A stretch of 64,000 nucleotides of DNA from Anaeromyxobacter dehalogenans 2CP-C (GCF_000013385.1 NC_007760.1:4872001-4936000), one strand, 5' to 3'. Counted from the first letter of the stretch, positions 47,994-60,044 are shown. The notes: generated from the letters alone by a model not told the origin. Made by a program: numbers and translations.

Positions 47994-49210
47994 ACCCCGT
48001 GTCGTTGCTCCTGCGGATCCGGGATCGACTCCCACTCCTCGTCATCCTCGGTGGTGCGGGCGGCGTCTTCGTCGCGAACGTAGCTGCAAAGCGACTTTAT
48101 GCGCCAGCCGACTTCGCAAGCTGGGCGTATCTCAGCACGCTCACAACGCTATTCTTTTCGTTCTCGCTGTTCGGAACTGAGCAGCTCATCATCCGCTCTG
48201 CTCGCGAGCGCGACGGCATGTTCGAGTTGCCAAAGCGGACAACGGCTCTGATCCTCGGTGCGTGTGTTGTGTTCGCCCTGGCGTACGTCACCCTGCTTGA
48301 TGGCCGCCTGTTTACGTACAGACTTGGCTTCCTCGCCATCCCGACGCTGGGATGCATTGCAGCGATACAGGTCGTGCATCAGGTGGAGCGCACTCGCGGC
48401 CGTCTACTCGCGTCTCAGCTTGTGCTGAACGGGTGGAAGCTACTGATGCTGCCGCTCGTCACTGCGTCCGTGATTTTCGAGCGCCACCCTGCCGAATTTG
48501 CGGTTGTCGGCGCGCTCGCGGTTGGTCTCATCGTGTCGGCTACGGTCTTGTACGGAGCACGTCATTCCGTTCGGGTCGCGCCCGTTGCGACGGACGTCGG
48601 CAGCGTCGCGGTGCCATTTGTCCTCTCATTAGGACTCATGGCGCTTCTCAACACCGTAGACCGCTTCACCCTGGAGAAGATCCACTCTCCGACGGTCTTC
48701 GCAGAGTACGTATATGCCGTGACGATCCTCTCCACCCCATTCACCATTCTCTCCAGCTACTTCGGGTTCAAGGAAGCCGTGCGGTACCGGAAGCAATACT
48801 CCAGGAACGGCGTTCGGAAGGACGCGCTGCGAACGGTTGCCATTTCGGCCTTGCAGGTCATCGCATGGTCCGTTGCCTGTTATTTGACGAGGCAGCTCTC
48901 CGGTCTGACATTCGATCTGTCGCTGTGGATACTTCTCGGGATTCTCTCTGCTGTACGCTGCGGGTACGGAATCCTGTCCGCTGCTATGGGTATCCGAGGC
49001 ACCGCTTCAGCGATTTATTGGTCCAACTCGATCACCGCCATCAGCCTGGCGGCGTTTGGGTTCACGGCCATACTCCTCCGCGTGCCAGTGATCGCCGTGG
49101 TCGCGGGTTATGTTCTTGTCTGGGTTCTTCGCTTCGTCGCCTATTTCGTCTTCTTGACCGAGTCCGCAGACGTGATGCGGTCTGCGAACGCTGAAGGCGA
49201 GGCGGCGTAA
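47990..49210 (+). CDS. wzx: Wzx-type oligosaccharide flippase
   Basis: About 406 residues with 12 or so hydrophobic segments, beginning with LLVILGGAGGVFVANVAAK. Loop FGTEQLIIR and later SLGLMALLNTVDRFTL resemble MATE/MOP-type polysaccharide flippases, which move the lipid-linked unit across the inner membrane. Sequence in this family is poorly conserved, so the call leans on topology and on the Wzc/WecA context. I use the GTG at 47990 because it overlaps the wecB stop; the ATG at 47960 is possible. Confidence 0.78.
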   Translation: MNPVSLLLRIRDRLPLLVILGGAGGVFVANVAAKRLYAPADFASWAYLSTLTTLFFSFSLFGTEQLIIRSARERDGMFELPKRTTALILGACVVFALAYVTLLDGRLFTYRLGFLAIPTLGCIAAIQVVHQVERTRGRLLASQLVLNGWKLLMLPLVTASVIFERHPAEFAVVGALAVGLIVSATVLYGARHSVRVAPVATDVGSVAVPFVLSLGLMALLNTVDRFTLEKIHSPTVFAEYVYAVTILSTPFTILSSYFGFKEAVRYRKQYSRNGVRKDALRTVAISALQVIAWSVACYLTRQLSGLTFDLSLWILLGILSAVRCGYGILSAAMGIRGTASAIYWSNSITAISLAAFGFTAILLRVPVIAVVAGYVLVWVLRFVAYFVFLTESADVMRSANAEGEAA

Positions 49211-49256
49211 TTGCAGAGTCGCAACCCTGAACTGCGATGCGCACCGGGCTTTCGTC

Positions 49257-49790
49257 ATGGTCATAAAGGTACTGTTCGAGATCAAACTGTGGGTGTTCTG
49301 GTTCGTGAAGTCTGTTCCCGGGAACATCGGTTGTGCGCTCCGTCGCGCGGTGCTGCCGGCAGCGATCGCAAAAGGAGCCAAGGTCTGGGATGGCGTTCAG
49401 ATTGACATGCCCTCGAAACTCCGGATTGGACTCAGAACGTCCATCAACCGCGGCACGATTTTGAACTGTGGCGGAGGCATTACGATAGGTGACGACGTTC
49501 TGATCGGGCCGGACGTCATAGTGTATTCCCAGAACCACAACTACAAAGACGCATCCCGACTGGTCGCTGAACAGGGCTATAGCTTCGCTCCCGTCGTGAT
49601 CGGTGATGATGTGTGGATCGCGGCCCGCGCCGTGATCCTGCCGGGGGTAGAGCTTGGACGGGGCGCCGTTGTTGCGAGTGGCGCAGTCGTGACCAAGAAC
49701 GTCCCGCCCTACACACTCGTCGGAGGCGTCCCCGCCCGCGCCCTCGGACGTCGAACGTCCGACAGCGATCCTCAATCGTCCACGACCTAA
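49257..49790 (+). CDS. Left-handed beta-helix O-acetyltransferase
   Basis: 177 residues. Hexapeptide repeats run from about residue 60 (INRGTILNCGGGITIGDDVL, VVIGDDVWIAARAVILPGV, GRGAVVASGAVVTKNVPPY) and end with LVGGVPARALG, the typical C-terminal CoA-site loop of the maltose/NodL-type acetyltransferases. It probably acetylates a sugar of the repeat unit. The N-terminus (KVLFEIKLWVFWFVKS) is hydrophobic and may associate with the membrane. Confidence 0.87.
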   Translation: MVIKVLFEIKLWVFWFVKSVPGNIGCALRRAVLPAAIAKGAKVWDGVQIDMPSKLRIGLRTSINRGTILNCGGGITIGDDVLIGPDVIVYSQNHNYKDASRLVAEQGYSFAPVVIGDDVWIAARAVILPGVELGRGAVVASGAVVTKNVPPYTLVGGVPARALGRRTSDSDPQSSTT

Positions 49791-49852
49791 TCACCGCCGC
49801 CAATGTTCGGCAGCGCTCGCGCCGACTGTTTGCGCACCTGGTCCTCCACATC

Positions 49853-51043
49853 ATGCACAAAGTTCTGCACGTCTTCTATGAGTTCCTTCCGCATATCAAC
49901 GGATCCTGCGTCCGAAGCGCGGGCCTGCTCGGCGGTCAGCGGGCGCGGGGGATTCCCGTCGCGGCCATCTCCTCTCCCTTTCAGCCCGGATTCGGGCCGA
50001 GCGCGGTGGAGGACTACAACGGGATAACCCTATATCGCTGCTATCGTCCCGGTGCCCCTACAGTTAAGGACGCCGGTTCGTCTTTGATGGACAGGATCCG
50101 TAAGGTCGTCCTCTTTCCGCGCTTTGTTCTTCGCGTCAGGCGAGCTGCTCAGCGGGAGCGCGCCACCGTGTTGCACGCGCACAGTACGTTCTACTGCGGC
50201 TGCGCCGCCTACCTCGTGGCCCGTTCGCTGGGCATCTCCTACGTTTACGAGTTTCGCTCCATCTGGGAGGAACGGGCGCGAGCACTCGGCCTGCTGTATC
50301 GCCTCCAGGCGCATGTCAGCGTCTGGCTCGAGACCCTGTCTTTGCGCCTCGCGGATCGCGTCGTGGCGATCAACGAGGGGCTCAAGGCGGAGATTGTGTC
50401 CAGGGGCATTCCCGCTGAGCGCGTTACGGTTGCACCGAACGCGGTTGACGATGACGTGATCGAAACCGGGAGCCACCTGTCTCCGCCGCACCGAGCAACA
50501 CGGTTCGGATACGTAGGCACCTTTTACGCCAACGAGGGTCTAGACTTACTTGTCGAAGCATTTCACCGAGCATTCGCTCCTGGCGTCGATGCTTCTCTAG
50601 TGTTTCACGGTTCCGGACCGTTCGAAAGTCAGCTTCGACAGGTGATCGAACAGACCGGTGACTCGCGGATTCGCGTATGCGGTCCGTTCACACGCCCAGA
50701 GGTCGAGTCCGTGTATCGGACGATCGACTGCGTCGTGCTTCCGCGACGCGCCACGAGGTTGAATGAGGTGGTTACGCCGCTGAAACCTCTGGAAGCGATG
50801 GCGTTCAGCCGCTTGGTTGGCGTGAGTGAGGTCGGCGGCTTGCTCGAGGTAGTTGGCGGGCGTGAGCACGCATGGACGTTTCCGCCGGACGATGTTGGCG
50901 CGCTCTCCACCCGGCTTCGGGCCGTGTACGACGGGCAGATTGATGCTGCAAGCGTCGCGGCTGCCGGGCGAACGTTCGTAGTCCGTCATCGAGGCTGGAA
51001 GGCCGTGGCTGCCGCCTATTCTGCCCTCTATTCAGGACTGTGA
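49853..51043 (+). CDS. Glycosyltransferase family 4
   Basis: 396 residues with a GT-B fold: N-terminal HVFYEFLPHINGSCVRSAGL (acceptor side) and C-terminal FGYVGTFYANEGLDLLVEAF, LVFHGSGPFESQL and PLKPLEAMAFSRLVGVSEVG. The last holds the EX7E-like donor-binding region, with the first Glu less certain. It would add one sugar of the repeat unit on the cytosolic face. Donor unknown. The frame opens earlier, but the ATG at 49853 aligns with the fold start. Confidence 0.85.
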   Translation: MHKVLHVFYEFLPHINGSCVRSAGLLGGQRARGIPVAAISSPFQPGFGPSAVEDYNGITLYRCYRPGAPTVKDAGSSLMDRIRKVVLFPRFVLRVRRAAQRERATVLHAHSTFYCGCAAYLVARSLGISYVYEFRSIWEERARALGLLYRLQAHVSVWLETLSLRLADRVVAINEGLKAEIVSRGIPAERVTVAPNAVDDDVIETGSHLSPPHRATRFGYVGTFYANEGLDLLVEAFHRAFAPGVDASLVFHGSGPFESQLRQVIEQTGDSRIRVCGPFTRPEVESVYRTIDCVVLPRRATRLNEVVTPLKPLEAMAFSRLVGVSEVGGLLEVVGGREHAWTFPPDDVGALSTRLRAVYDGQIDAASVAAAGRTFVVRHRGWKAVAAAYSALYSGL

Positions 51044-51049
51044 GTTCGC

Positions 51050-51898
51050 GTGCCTAACTCAGTTGACGCGCACTCCCGCGCGAAGCCGGGAGAGACCGAC
51101 GCGTGGGTCGCCGGCATTCCCTTGTGGCTCCCGTCGGCAGCCGAGTTGAGGAAACACATCAACGCTCGCGTTCTTGCGCGGGCGGACGCATCACCTGTTC
51201 GCCTTTTCACCATCAATCCTGAGATCGCGATGCTCGCCGTGCGTGATCCAGCCTATCTTGCGACCATTCAGAGTGCCGAATGGAATGTTGTGGATGGGTC
51301 GGGCATCGCCGCCGGGATACGACTCCGAGCCCTCACTCACCGTGGTCGGCGGCTTCCCCGCGAAGACCTGCGCCGCCCCGGAGCCGACCTCATCTGGGAC
51401 CTTGCTTCGGCGTGTTCAACAGCGGAGCGCGCCCTGCTCGTCGTTGGCGGGCAGCCCGACCGCTTGTCGAAGGCCCTAGCTCGCCTCCGTTTCGCGCTTC
51501 CAAGCCTGGTCGTTGAAGGGATTGCGCCGCATTTCGGACAGTCTCCCGTCCCCGATGAGCAGCGCGAGATCGAGGCTCTGATCGATGGCTTGCGCCCGGC
51601 TGTAGTCGTCGCGTGTCTCGGCGCGCCGAAGCAAGAGCGCTGGATCGAGGCATCCTTCGATGCGCTCCACCGGGGCGACGTCCGGATCGCGGCGGGACTC
51701 GGCGGCACAGTTGATTTTCTGTCCGGAGACGTTCCGCGAGCGCCTGAGTTCGTTCGGCGCGTCGGGTTCGAGTGGCTTTACCGACTGTACGTCGAGCCTT
51801 ACCGTTGGCGGCGGCAGGCACGCGCGCTTCCTGCATTCGCTTTGCGTGCGGTTCTCCAGCGCGACTTCATTCACGTTTCGCACAGGGAGGGCGGATAG
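51050..51898 (+). CDS. wecG: WecG/TagA/CpsF family glycosyltransferase
   Basis: 282-residue GT26 enzyme. FTINPEIAMLAV, VVDGSGIAAGIRLRA, VVACLGAPKQERWIEAS and GLGGTVDFLSGDVPRAPEF match the family throughout. WecG adds ManNAcA to GlcNAc-PP-undecaprenol in enterobacterial common antigen. The presence of WecA, WecB and WecC-like genes here makes that reaction likely. The start is a GTG at 51050, six bases after the previous stop. Confidence 0.92.
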   Translation: MPNSVDAHSRAKPGETDAWVAGIPLWLPSAAELRKHINARVLARADASPVRLFTINPEIAMLAVRDPAYLATIQSAEWNVVDGSGIAAGIRLRALTHRGRRLPREDLRRPGADLIWDLASACSTAERALLVVGGQPDRLSKALARLRFALPSLVVEGIAPHFGQSPVPDEQREIEALIDGLRPAVVVACLGAPKQERWIEASFDALHRGDVRIAAGLGGTVDFLSGDVPRAPEFVRRVGFEWLYRLYVEPYRWRRQARALPAFALRAVLQRDFIHVSHREGG

Positions 51899-52070
51899 AG
51901 GCAGCCGAGCGTATTCGCGCCGACACGCAAGTCGGTCTCATCCTCGCAAATCCACGCGTCCTCCAAGGAGCGCTAGTTGGCTGCCGCCGGGCTCGTCGCT
52001 CTCCGTGCGCGCCAGTCTTAGTGGCAGGAGCGGCCTTGCTCAGACCTATGCTCAACATGACCGGCTCTGG

Positions 52071-52085
52071 TAGGCTGCGCGTTCC
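52071..52085 (+). promoter_or_regulatory. Extended -10 promoter of the wzy-like gene
   Basis: TGG immediately before TAGGCT (52071-52076) gives an extended -10. Only nine bases separate it from the GTG at 52086, so the message would be leaderless or nearly so. No -35 is visible at the expected distance. The preceding 187-base gap (51899-52085) otherwise shows no feature. Confidence 0.35.
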
Positions 52086-53399
52086 GTGACTATCCGGCTC
52101 AAGGCCGGCGGCATGCGAATGCTCGGCCGCTTCCTCCAATACGTTCTGCCACCCGTGGCCCTCGTGGTTGCTGCGAGAGCCGACACTTTCGTCACCGCGT
52201 ATCTCGCGTTTGCATTAGTTGGCGTGCTGACGAGTTTGTCGGCCCACCGGGAGGGCCGTCTCCTTATCCTGGCAACCACCGGCTATCTACTCGTCGCCCT
52301 TTTGAACATATCTACGTGGCGTGGCCGCATTGAGCCGCCGACGGTAGCGATGTACGCGGCCGCACTCTACGCTCTCCATCTGCCTTTCTTGCTTCTTCCG
52401 CGCCGGCGCCGGCTCGCTATCGCGCCCCTCCGCCCCAAGGCAGTCGTGCGCATCGCCCTGGTCGGGCATTTCGCTCTGGCGCTTGGCGCCGTGTGCGTGG
52501 TGTACGCAACGCGCGGGATCATCGTCCTGCACCAAGAGCTCCGGTTCGGACTCCCTCCGGCGCTCCTCTACCTTGCGTCGTCAACGCTTCCGATCGCCGT
52601 TGTTGCGCCATTCTTCTTTCCTGACACCAAGCATGCGTGGATGCTCGCTTCGGTTGCGATGCTGCCGGCACTTCTCCTTGGCGTAAGAGGCACCCCGGTG
52701 GTGGCAGCCTTTGGCTTTGTCCTTGGAAGGCTCTACGTCCGACCGATGATGCCCACCAAGACCACGCTCACGAAGACAAAGGCACTAGTCCTCCTCGGAC
52801 TCGTCGGTCTTTCCGTTATCGCGCTTGGCTTCCATATCCGGCGCACGGCGAATCCTGACCTGGAAACGCCCGAGCGACTGGCGCGGCTATATTTTGACGA
52901 CCCCGACGAGTGGTGGGTGCTGCCTGTTATGCCTCTATATTTGGGAGTCCGCGAGACGGTCGGACTTACAAACGCCATAATTAGCAACCGCATCACGAAC
53001 GACGTGAACGAGTCGCCACTCTTTTTCGCGGACCTTTTCACCGTGTTGCCAGGCGAGCAGCTCGATGCTGGTCAGAGCATGGGTCGCGTGTTCGGCTCGA
53101 CGGACGGCGGCGGGCTGACACCGGGCCTACTCGGCGGTCTCTATATCGACTACGGAGTCGCAGCCTTGGGCGGCTTCTTCATCATCGGTGCCATGCTGGC
53201 TGCACTGGCTCGGTGTGCCTCGTTCTACTGCAGATGCGTGCCTCTATACATTCTGGCACTCACGCAGGCGATTCATCTGTTCCACCGCGGCTTTCTGAAG
53301 CCCGAGTACTTTACTTCCTTAGCGATTGCTGGCTTCTACGTGTTGCTCGCAACGCGAACGGCGGGCGCACAACGCAGCGCTCCGCCAGTACCGCGCTAG
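52086..53399 (+). CDS. wzy: Wzy-type O-antigen polymerase, probable
   Basis: 437 residues, about 11 or 12 membrane helices, with one longer extracytoplasmic loop between about 255 and 330 (RRTANPDLETPERLARLYFD to VNESPLFFADLFTVLPGEQ). Large periplasmic loops late in the protein are typical of Wzy polymerases and O-antigen ligases. No sequence motif is decisive. Position in a Wzx/Wzy locus that otherwise lacks a polymerase is the main support. O-antigen ligase would be the alternative. Confidence 0.65.
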   Translation: MTIRLKAGGMRMLGRFLQYVLPPVALVVAARADTFVTAYLAFALVGVLTSLSAHREGRLLILATTGYLLVALLNISTWRGRIEPPTVAMYAAALYALHLPFLLLPRRRRLAIAPLRPKAVVRIALVGHFALALGAVCVVYATRGIIVLHQELRFGLPPALLYLASSTLPIAVVAPFFFPDTKHAWMLASVAMLPALLLGVRGTPVVAAFGFVLGRLYVRPMMPTKTTLTKTKALVLLGLVGLSVIALGFHIRRTANPDLETPERLARLYFDDPDEWWVLPVMPLYLGVRETVGLTNAIISNRITNDVNESPLFFADLFTVLPGEQLDAGQSMGRVFGSTDGGGLTPGLLGGLYIDYGVAALGGFFIIGAMLAALARCASFYCRCVPLYILALTQAIHLFHRGFLKPEYFTSLAIAGFYVLLATRTAGAQRSAPPVPR

Positions 53400-53412
53400 G
53401 CGGATCGCTCGC

Positions 53413-55089
53413 TTACGGCCGTATCGTCTCAGTTCCGTACTGGTCTCCGATAACCGTTCCGTCAGTATCGCCTGAAGGGCGTCCTCGCTTTACCCTCAAT
53501 CGACCGCTCGCATCGACCCAAAATCGATACTGTCCCAGGAGCAGCGGCACGCTTCCGTTCCAGGCACTGTCGAACGCAGGCGGCGCCTTCGGGGAGACGG
53601 CGGGGCGGTCACCGCCAACCTCGAGGAGTGCCGCTCCGTCGGCATCTACGACTCGGAGCACGCCCTCATCTCTAGCGGGGCCGCTCCGCCCAGGCGCATG
53701 CTGCTGAAGTTGCTTCCGGAGCGTTCCCTGCTGCATTACAACCGTCGCCGGGCCCAGGGTGACCGTCCAATGTTCGCGGCCCGCGAACCCCACCCCATCC
53801 ACCCAGTTTGTCGATGCGGCCGCCTCGTCGAATGACACGACGGACGATACGGCTACGTGCGACGGATCCATTGGACCCAAGCTCACTTCCGCGCTGTTTC
53901 GCTGTTGGCCTGCCGAGGCGCGCCCATCGAAGCGAACCCAAGTTTTCCACGGTGCGTAAGCGACGATTGGGCCTGCGCGACAGTCGCTAGCCACACCAAA
54001 CTGGATCGCTGGATTCATGAAGTAGTCTGTATTGCGGCCGAATCCGTCGGGTTGACCTCTTGCGTTCATGTACAGGCGGGGTTGAAGTGACTGCACGTTG
54101 AACGGCAGAGACGAACCGGAGGCCCTTCCGCCTTCAAACGACACGGCCGCGCCTGTGATTCCCTCAAAGGTGGTTCCGATGTCCCTAGAGTTGCGAACCC
54201 ATTCTCCGTACCGGATCCCTGCGTTTGTGCGCGCGCTACCGTTTCCGGAGTCCTTTATCATCGTCACTGACGCCCCAAGTAGCGTCAGTCCTTGGACGCC
54301 CGCGCGCGTCCCGATCGCGAAGCCCGCCGCATGGCTGCTAGAGGTGGAGCTCATGCCCCTCGCTCCACCCCCGATGACCTGGGACTCGAACAAGCCGTCA
54401 AGTAACCACGCCGCTGACCTCACCCAAGGGCCGCCGATAACCCACACATTCCTGAACTGGACGCCTTGGTTCTGGTAGACATCGGCCGCGCCACCCAGAT
54501 TGCAGGACTGATTGGTGGCCACACCTGGGACGGTGTGTTGATTCCGTACGACGACGTCCTCAAATGCACTACCATCGCGCAGTCCGTAGGCTTCGAAGCC
54601 TGTGACCGCCTGCGCATTCCCGTCGAGGGTGAGCGATTTCAACTGCACCGTCGTCACGTTCGCGGTCTGAACGCACGGCGCCCCTTGTTTTCTGCCCAGT
54701 ACAAATAGAGCCGAGCCTTCGAACGGCGCCATTGCCCTGACAACGGTTGCGCCCGGGCCATCTCCCGCAAAGTTCACATTTGAGGCTTCTGACGCCACAG
54801 TTCGCGAAAGGTCCCAGACACCTGCCGGAATGCGAATGAGTCCGTGTCCTTCAGCACTTGCCGCTCTGCGCGCCGCATCGAACGCAGGGAAGTCGTCCTC
54901 CCCGTCGGACGGTACGGCCCCGTAGTCAACAACGCTGAATGCCTGCGCGCGCGCCGGGGTAGCCGCCGCGCAGTTCGTATTTTGGCCCGACGGGGGTTCG
55001 TTTCCCGCTGCGAGCACGCAGCCAGGGATCAGAAGTGCAAGCACCCATGCACGTGAACGGTACGAAGCCGCGGGCAGGTCCCTCATCAT
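53413..55089 (-). CDS. Exported right-handed beta-helix protein, pectate-lyase-3 type
   Basis: 558 residues from the ATG at 55089, preceded by GGAG. N-terminal signal with hydrophobic AWVLALLIPGC; Cys24 could be lipidated, although Pro at -2 is unusual, or cleavage may occur after VLAA. The mature start FSVVDYGAVPSDGEDDFPAF is the Pectate_lyase_3 opening seen in polygalacturonases, tailspike-like and polysaccharide lyases. Regularly spaced beta turns follow. Low-complexity in places and A+T-rich relative to the backbone. It faces the wzy gene end to end and may trim or cleave the uronic-acid-containing polymer. The active site was not identified. Confidence 0.72.
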   Translation of the reverse strand: MMRDLPAASYRSRAWVLALLIPGCVLAAGNEPPSGQNTNCAAATPARAQAFSVVDYGAVPSDGEDDFPAFDAARRAASAEGHGLIRIPAGVWDLSRTVASEASNVNFAGDGPGATVVRAMAPFEGSALFVLGRKQGAPCVQTANVTTVQLKSLTLDGNAQAVTGFEAYGLRDGSAFEDVVVRNQHTVPGVATNQSCNLGGAADVYQNQGVQFRNVWVIGGPWVRSAAWLLDGLFESQVIGGGARGMSSTSSSHAAGFAIGTRAGVQGLTLLGASVTMIKDSGNGSARTNAGIRYGEWVRNSRDIGTTFEGITGAAVSFEGGRASGSSLPFNVQSLQPRLYMNARGQPDGFGRNTDYFMNPAIQFGVASDCRAGPIVAYAPWKTWVRFDGRASAGQQRNSAEVSLGPMDPSHVAVSSVVSFDEAAASTNWVDGVGFAGREHWTVTLGPATVVMQQGTLRKQLQQHAPGRSGPARDEGVLRVVDADGAALLEVGGDRPAVSPKAPPAFDSAWNGSVPLLLGQYRFWVDASGRLRVKRGRPSGDTDGTVIGDQYGTETIRP

Positions 55090-57555
<2,466 letters not shown>

Positions 57556-57556
<1 letters not shown>

Positions 57557-57581
57557 GGGCGCGGCGCTGGCCGCCCGCCCC
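57556..57581. terminator. Hairpin between convergent gmd and rmlB
   Basis: Outer arms GGGGCG/CGCCCC and inner arms GGCG/CGCC pair with one bulged C and a 5-base loop. The hairpin begins at the last base of the gmd stop and ends six bases before the rmlB stop, so it probably terminates both transcripts. Confidence 0.55.
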
Positions 57582-57586
57582 GACGG

Positions 57587-58597
57587 CTACCCTCGCCCGT
57601 ACTGCGTCTCGTAGTACGTCAGGTACTCGCCGGAGATGATCCGCTCCCACCAGGCGCGGTGCTCCCGGTACCAGCGGACCGTGTCGCCGAGCGCGGCCTC
57701 GAAGTGGTGCCGCGGCGCCCAGCCGAGCTTCGCGCGCGCCTTGGTCGCGTCGATGGCGTAGCGGCGGTCGTGGCCGAGCCGGTCCTTCACGTAGGTGATG
57801 AGCGTCTCCGGCTTGCCCACGTGGCGCAGCACCTGCTTCACGATGTCGATGTTGTGCCGCTCGCTCGACGCGCCGAAGTTGTAGACCTCGCCGTCGTGGC
57901 CGTGCTCGAGCGCGGCGAGCAGCCCGCGGCAGTGGTCCTCGACGTGGATCCAGTCGCGCACGTTCATCCCGTCGCCGTACACGGGCAGCGGGAGGTCCCG
58001 GAGCGCGTTCGCGATCATGAGCGGGATGAGCTTCTCGGGGAACTGGTAGGGCCCGTAGTTGTTGGAGCAGCGGGTCACCACCACCGGGAGCTTGAACGTG
58101 TGCGCGTACGCGAGCGCGAGCAGGTCGCTCGACGCCTTCGACGCCGAGTAGGGCGAGGACGGGTCGAGCGGCGTCGTCTCGGTGAAGTAGCCGCTGGGAC
58201 CGAGCGAGCCGTACACCTCGTCGGTCGAGACGTGCAGGAAGCGCTTCACGCCGTGCTCGCGCGCGGCCTCGAGCAGCACCTGCGTGCCGCGCACGTTCGT
58301 GTCGATGAACACCGCGGGCGCCAGGATCGACCGGTCCACGTGGCTCTCGGCGGCGAGGTGCATCACCGCGTCGATGCGCTCCGTGCGGAAGACGTCGGCC
58401 ACCAGCTCGCCGTTGCCGATGTCGCCGCGGACGAAGCGGTACTGCGAGCTGCCCTTCACGTCCGCGAGGTTCTCGGCGTTCCCGGCGTAGGTGAGCTTGT
58501 CGAGGTTGACGACGCGCCAGCCGGGCCGCTCGGCGAGGAGCAGCCGGACCAGGTTGGAGCCGATGAAGCCGCAGCCGCCGGTGAGGAGGACGTTCAC
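57587..58597 (-). CDS. rmlB: dTDP-glucose 4,6-dehydratase
   Basis: 336 residues from a GTG at 58597 that overlaps the rmlC stop by four bases. NVLLTGGCGFIGSNLVRLLL, LTYAGNAENL, HLAAESHVDRSI, STDEVYGSLG, YSASKASSDLLA (Y-x3-K) and CSNNYGPYQFPEKLIPLMI are RmlB landmarks. Second step of dTDP-L-rhamnose synthesis. The operon runs rmlA-rmlC-rmlB. Confidence 0.96.
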   Translation of the reverse strand: MNVLLTGGCGFIGSNLVRLLLAERPGWRVVNLDKLTYAGNAENLADVKGSSQYRFVRGDIGNGELVADVFRTERIDAVMHLAAESHVDRSILAPAVFIDTNVRGTQVLLEAAREHGVKRFLHVSTDEVYGSLGPSGYFTETTPLDPSSPYSASKASSDLLALAYAHTFKLPVVVTRCSNNYGPYQFPEKLIPLMIANALRDLPLPVYGDGMNVRDWIHVEDHCRGLLAALEHGHDGEVYNFGASSERHNIDIVKQVLRHVGKPETLITYVKDRLGHDRRYAIDATKARAKLGWAPRHHFEAALGDTVRWYREHRAWWERIISGEYLTYYETQYGRG

Positions 58598-59160
58598 TTG
58601 GAATGCTCCGGGCCCTCGAACACGGCCGCCTCGCGGAAGGACCTGCCGCCGGCGTCCTTCGCCGACACGATCGGCGGTGCGCCGCCGGTGGGCCAGTCGA
58701 TGCCGAGGGCCGGGTCGTCCCACCGGATGCAGTGCTCGTGCTCGGGGTGCCAGTAGTCGGTGATCTTGTAGACGAACTCGGCCTCGTCGGAGAGCACGAG
58801 GAAGCCGTGCGCGAAGCCCTCGGGGATCCAGAGCTGCCGCTTGTCCTCGGCGGAGAGGGTCTCCCCGGCCCAGCGCCCGAACGTGGGCGAGCCGCGGCGG
58901 AGGTCCACCGCCACGTCGAACACCTCGCCGCGCGTGACGCGCACGAGCTTCCCCTGCGGGTTGGGGAGCTGGTAGTGCAGCCCGCGGAGCACGTTGCGGG
59001 TGGAGAGGCTGTGGTTGTCCTGCACGAACTCCACGTGCCGGCCCACGGCCGCGTCGAACGCCCGCTGGTTGAAGCTCTCGAAGAAGAAGCCGCGCGCGTC
59101 GCCGAAGACGCGCGGCTCGACCACCAGCAGGCCGGGCAACGGGGTGGCACGGGCGTGCAT
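58594..59160 (-). CDS. rmlC: dTDP-4-dehydrorhamnose 3,5-epimerase
   Basis: 188-residue cupin enzyme: VVEPRVFGDARGFFFESF, VQDNHSLSTRNVLRGLHYQ with the active-site His, VFDVAVDLRRGSPTFG, WIPEGFAHGFLVLSD and ITDYWHPEHEHCIRWDDP. The C-terminal tail is about as long as usual. The ATG at 59160 shares its A with the rmlA stop (TGATG). Confidence 0.95.
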   Translation of the reverse strand: MHARATPLPGLLVVEPRVFGDARGFFFESFNQRAFDAAVGRHVEFVQDNHSLSTRNVLRGLHYQLPNPQGKLVRVTRGEVFDVAVDLRRGSPTFGRWAGETLSAEDKRQLWIPEGFAHGFLVLSDEAEFVYKITDYWHPEHEHCIRWDDPALGIDWPTGGAPPIVSAKDAGGRSFREAAVFEGPEHSK

Positions 59161-60044
59161 CAGAACACCCGCGTCTCGAGCAGGCTCCGCACGTATTGAC
59201 CGTACGTGGACTTGCCGAGCGCCGCGGCGCGCTCCTCGAGCTGCGCGTCGCTGATCCAGCCCCGCCGCCAGGCGACCTCCTCCGGGCACGCGATCTTGAG
59301 CCCCTGCCGCTTCTCGATGGTGGCGATGAACTGCCCCGCGTCGAGGAGCGAGTCGTGCGTGCCGGTGTCGAGCCAGGCGTAGCCGCGGCCCATGATCTCG
59401 ACCGAGAGCTGGCCGCGCTCGAGGTAGAGGCGGTTGAGGTCGGTGATCTCGAGCTCGCCACGGGCGGAGGGCCGGATGGTGGAGGCGAGCTCGACCACGT
59501 TGTGGTCGTAGAAGTAGAGGCCGGTGACGGCGTAGCGCGACTTGGGCTTCGCGGGCTTCTCCTCGATGCTCACCGCGCGGCGCTCGCCGTCGAACTCCAC
59601 CACGCCGTAGCGCTCGGGGTCGGTCACCGCGTAGGCGAAGACGGTCGCGCCGTCGGTGCGGGCGTCGGCGTCCCGCAGCACGCTCTGCAGTTCGTGGCCG
59701 TAGAAGATGTTGTCGCCGAGCACCAGCGCCGAGGGGCCGCCGCGCACGAAGTCGGCGCCGATGACGAACGCCTGCGCCAGCCCCTCCGGCCTGGGCTGCA
59801 CCTGGTACTCGAGCCGGAGCCCCCACTGGCTGCCGTCGCCGAGCAGCTCCTGGAAGCGCGGGGTGTCCTGGGGCGTCGAGATGACGAGGATGTCCTGGAT
59901 CCCCGCCAGCATGAGCGCGCTGAGCGGGTAGTACACCATCGGCTTGTCGTAGACCGGCAGGAGCTGCTTCGAGATCGCGAGCGTGGCCGGATAGAGCCGC
60001 GTCCCGGCTCCGCCCGCGAGGATGATTCCCTTGCGCCTGGTCAT
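59160..60044 (-). CDS. rmlA: Glucose-1-phosphate thymidylyltransferase
   Basis: 294 residues. [66 protein letters not shown] and [15 protein letters not shown] match RmlA fully. First step of dTDP-L-rhamnose synthesis and usually feedback-inhibited by the end product. The ATG at 60044 heads the operon; the longer reading enters the promoter block. Confidence 0.96.
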   Translation of the reverse strand: MTRRKGIILAGGAGTRLYPATLAISKQLLPVYDKPMVYYPLSALMLAGIQDILVISTPQDTPRFQELLGDGSQWGLRLEYQVQPRPEGLAQAFVIGADFVRGGPSALVLGDNIFYGHELQSVLRDADARTDGATVFAYAVTDPERYGVVEFDGERRAVSIEEKPAKPKSRYAVTGLYFYDHNVVELASTIRPSARGELEITDLNRLYLERGQLSVEIMGRGYAWLDTGTHDSLLDAGQFIATIEKRQGLKIACPEEVAWRRGWISDAQLEERAAALGKSTYGQYVRSLLETRVF

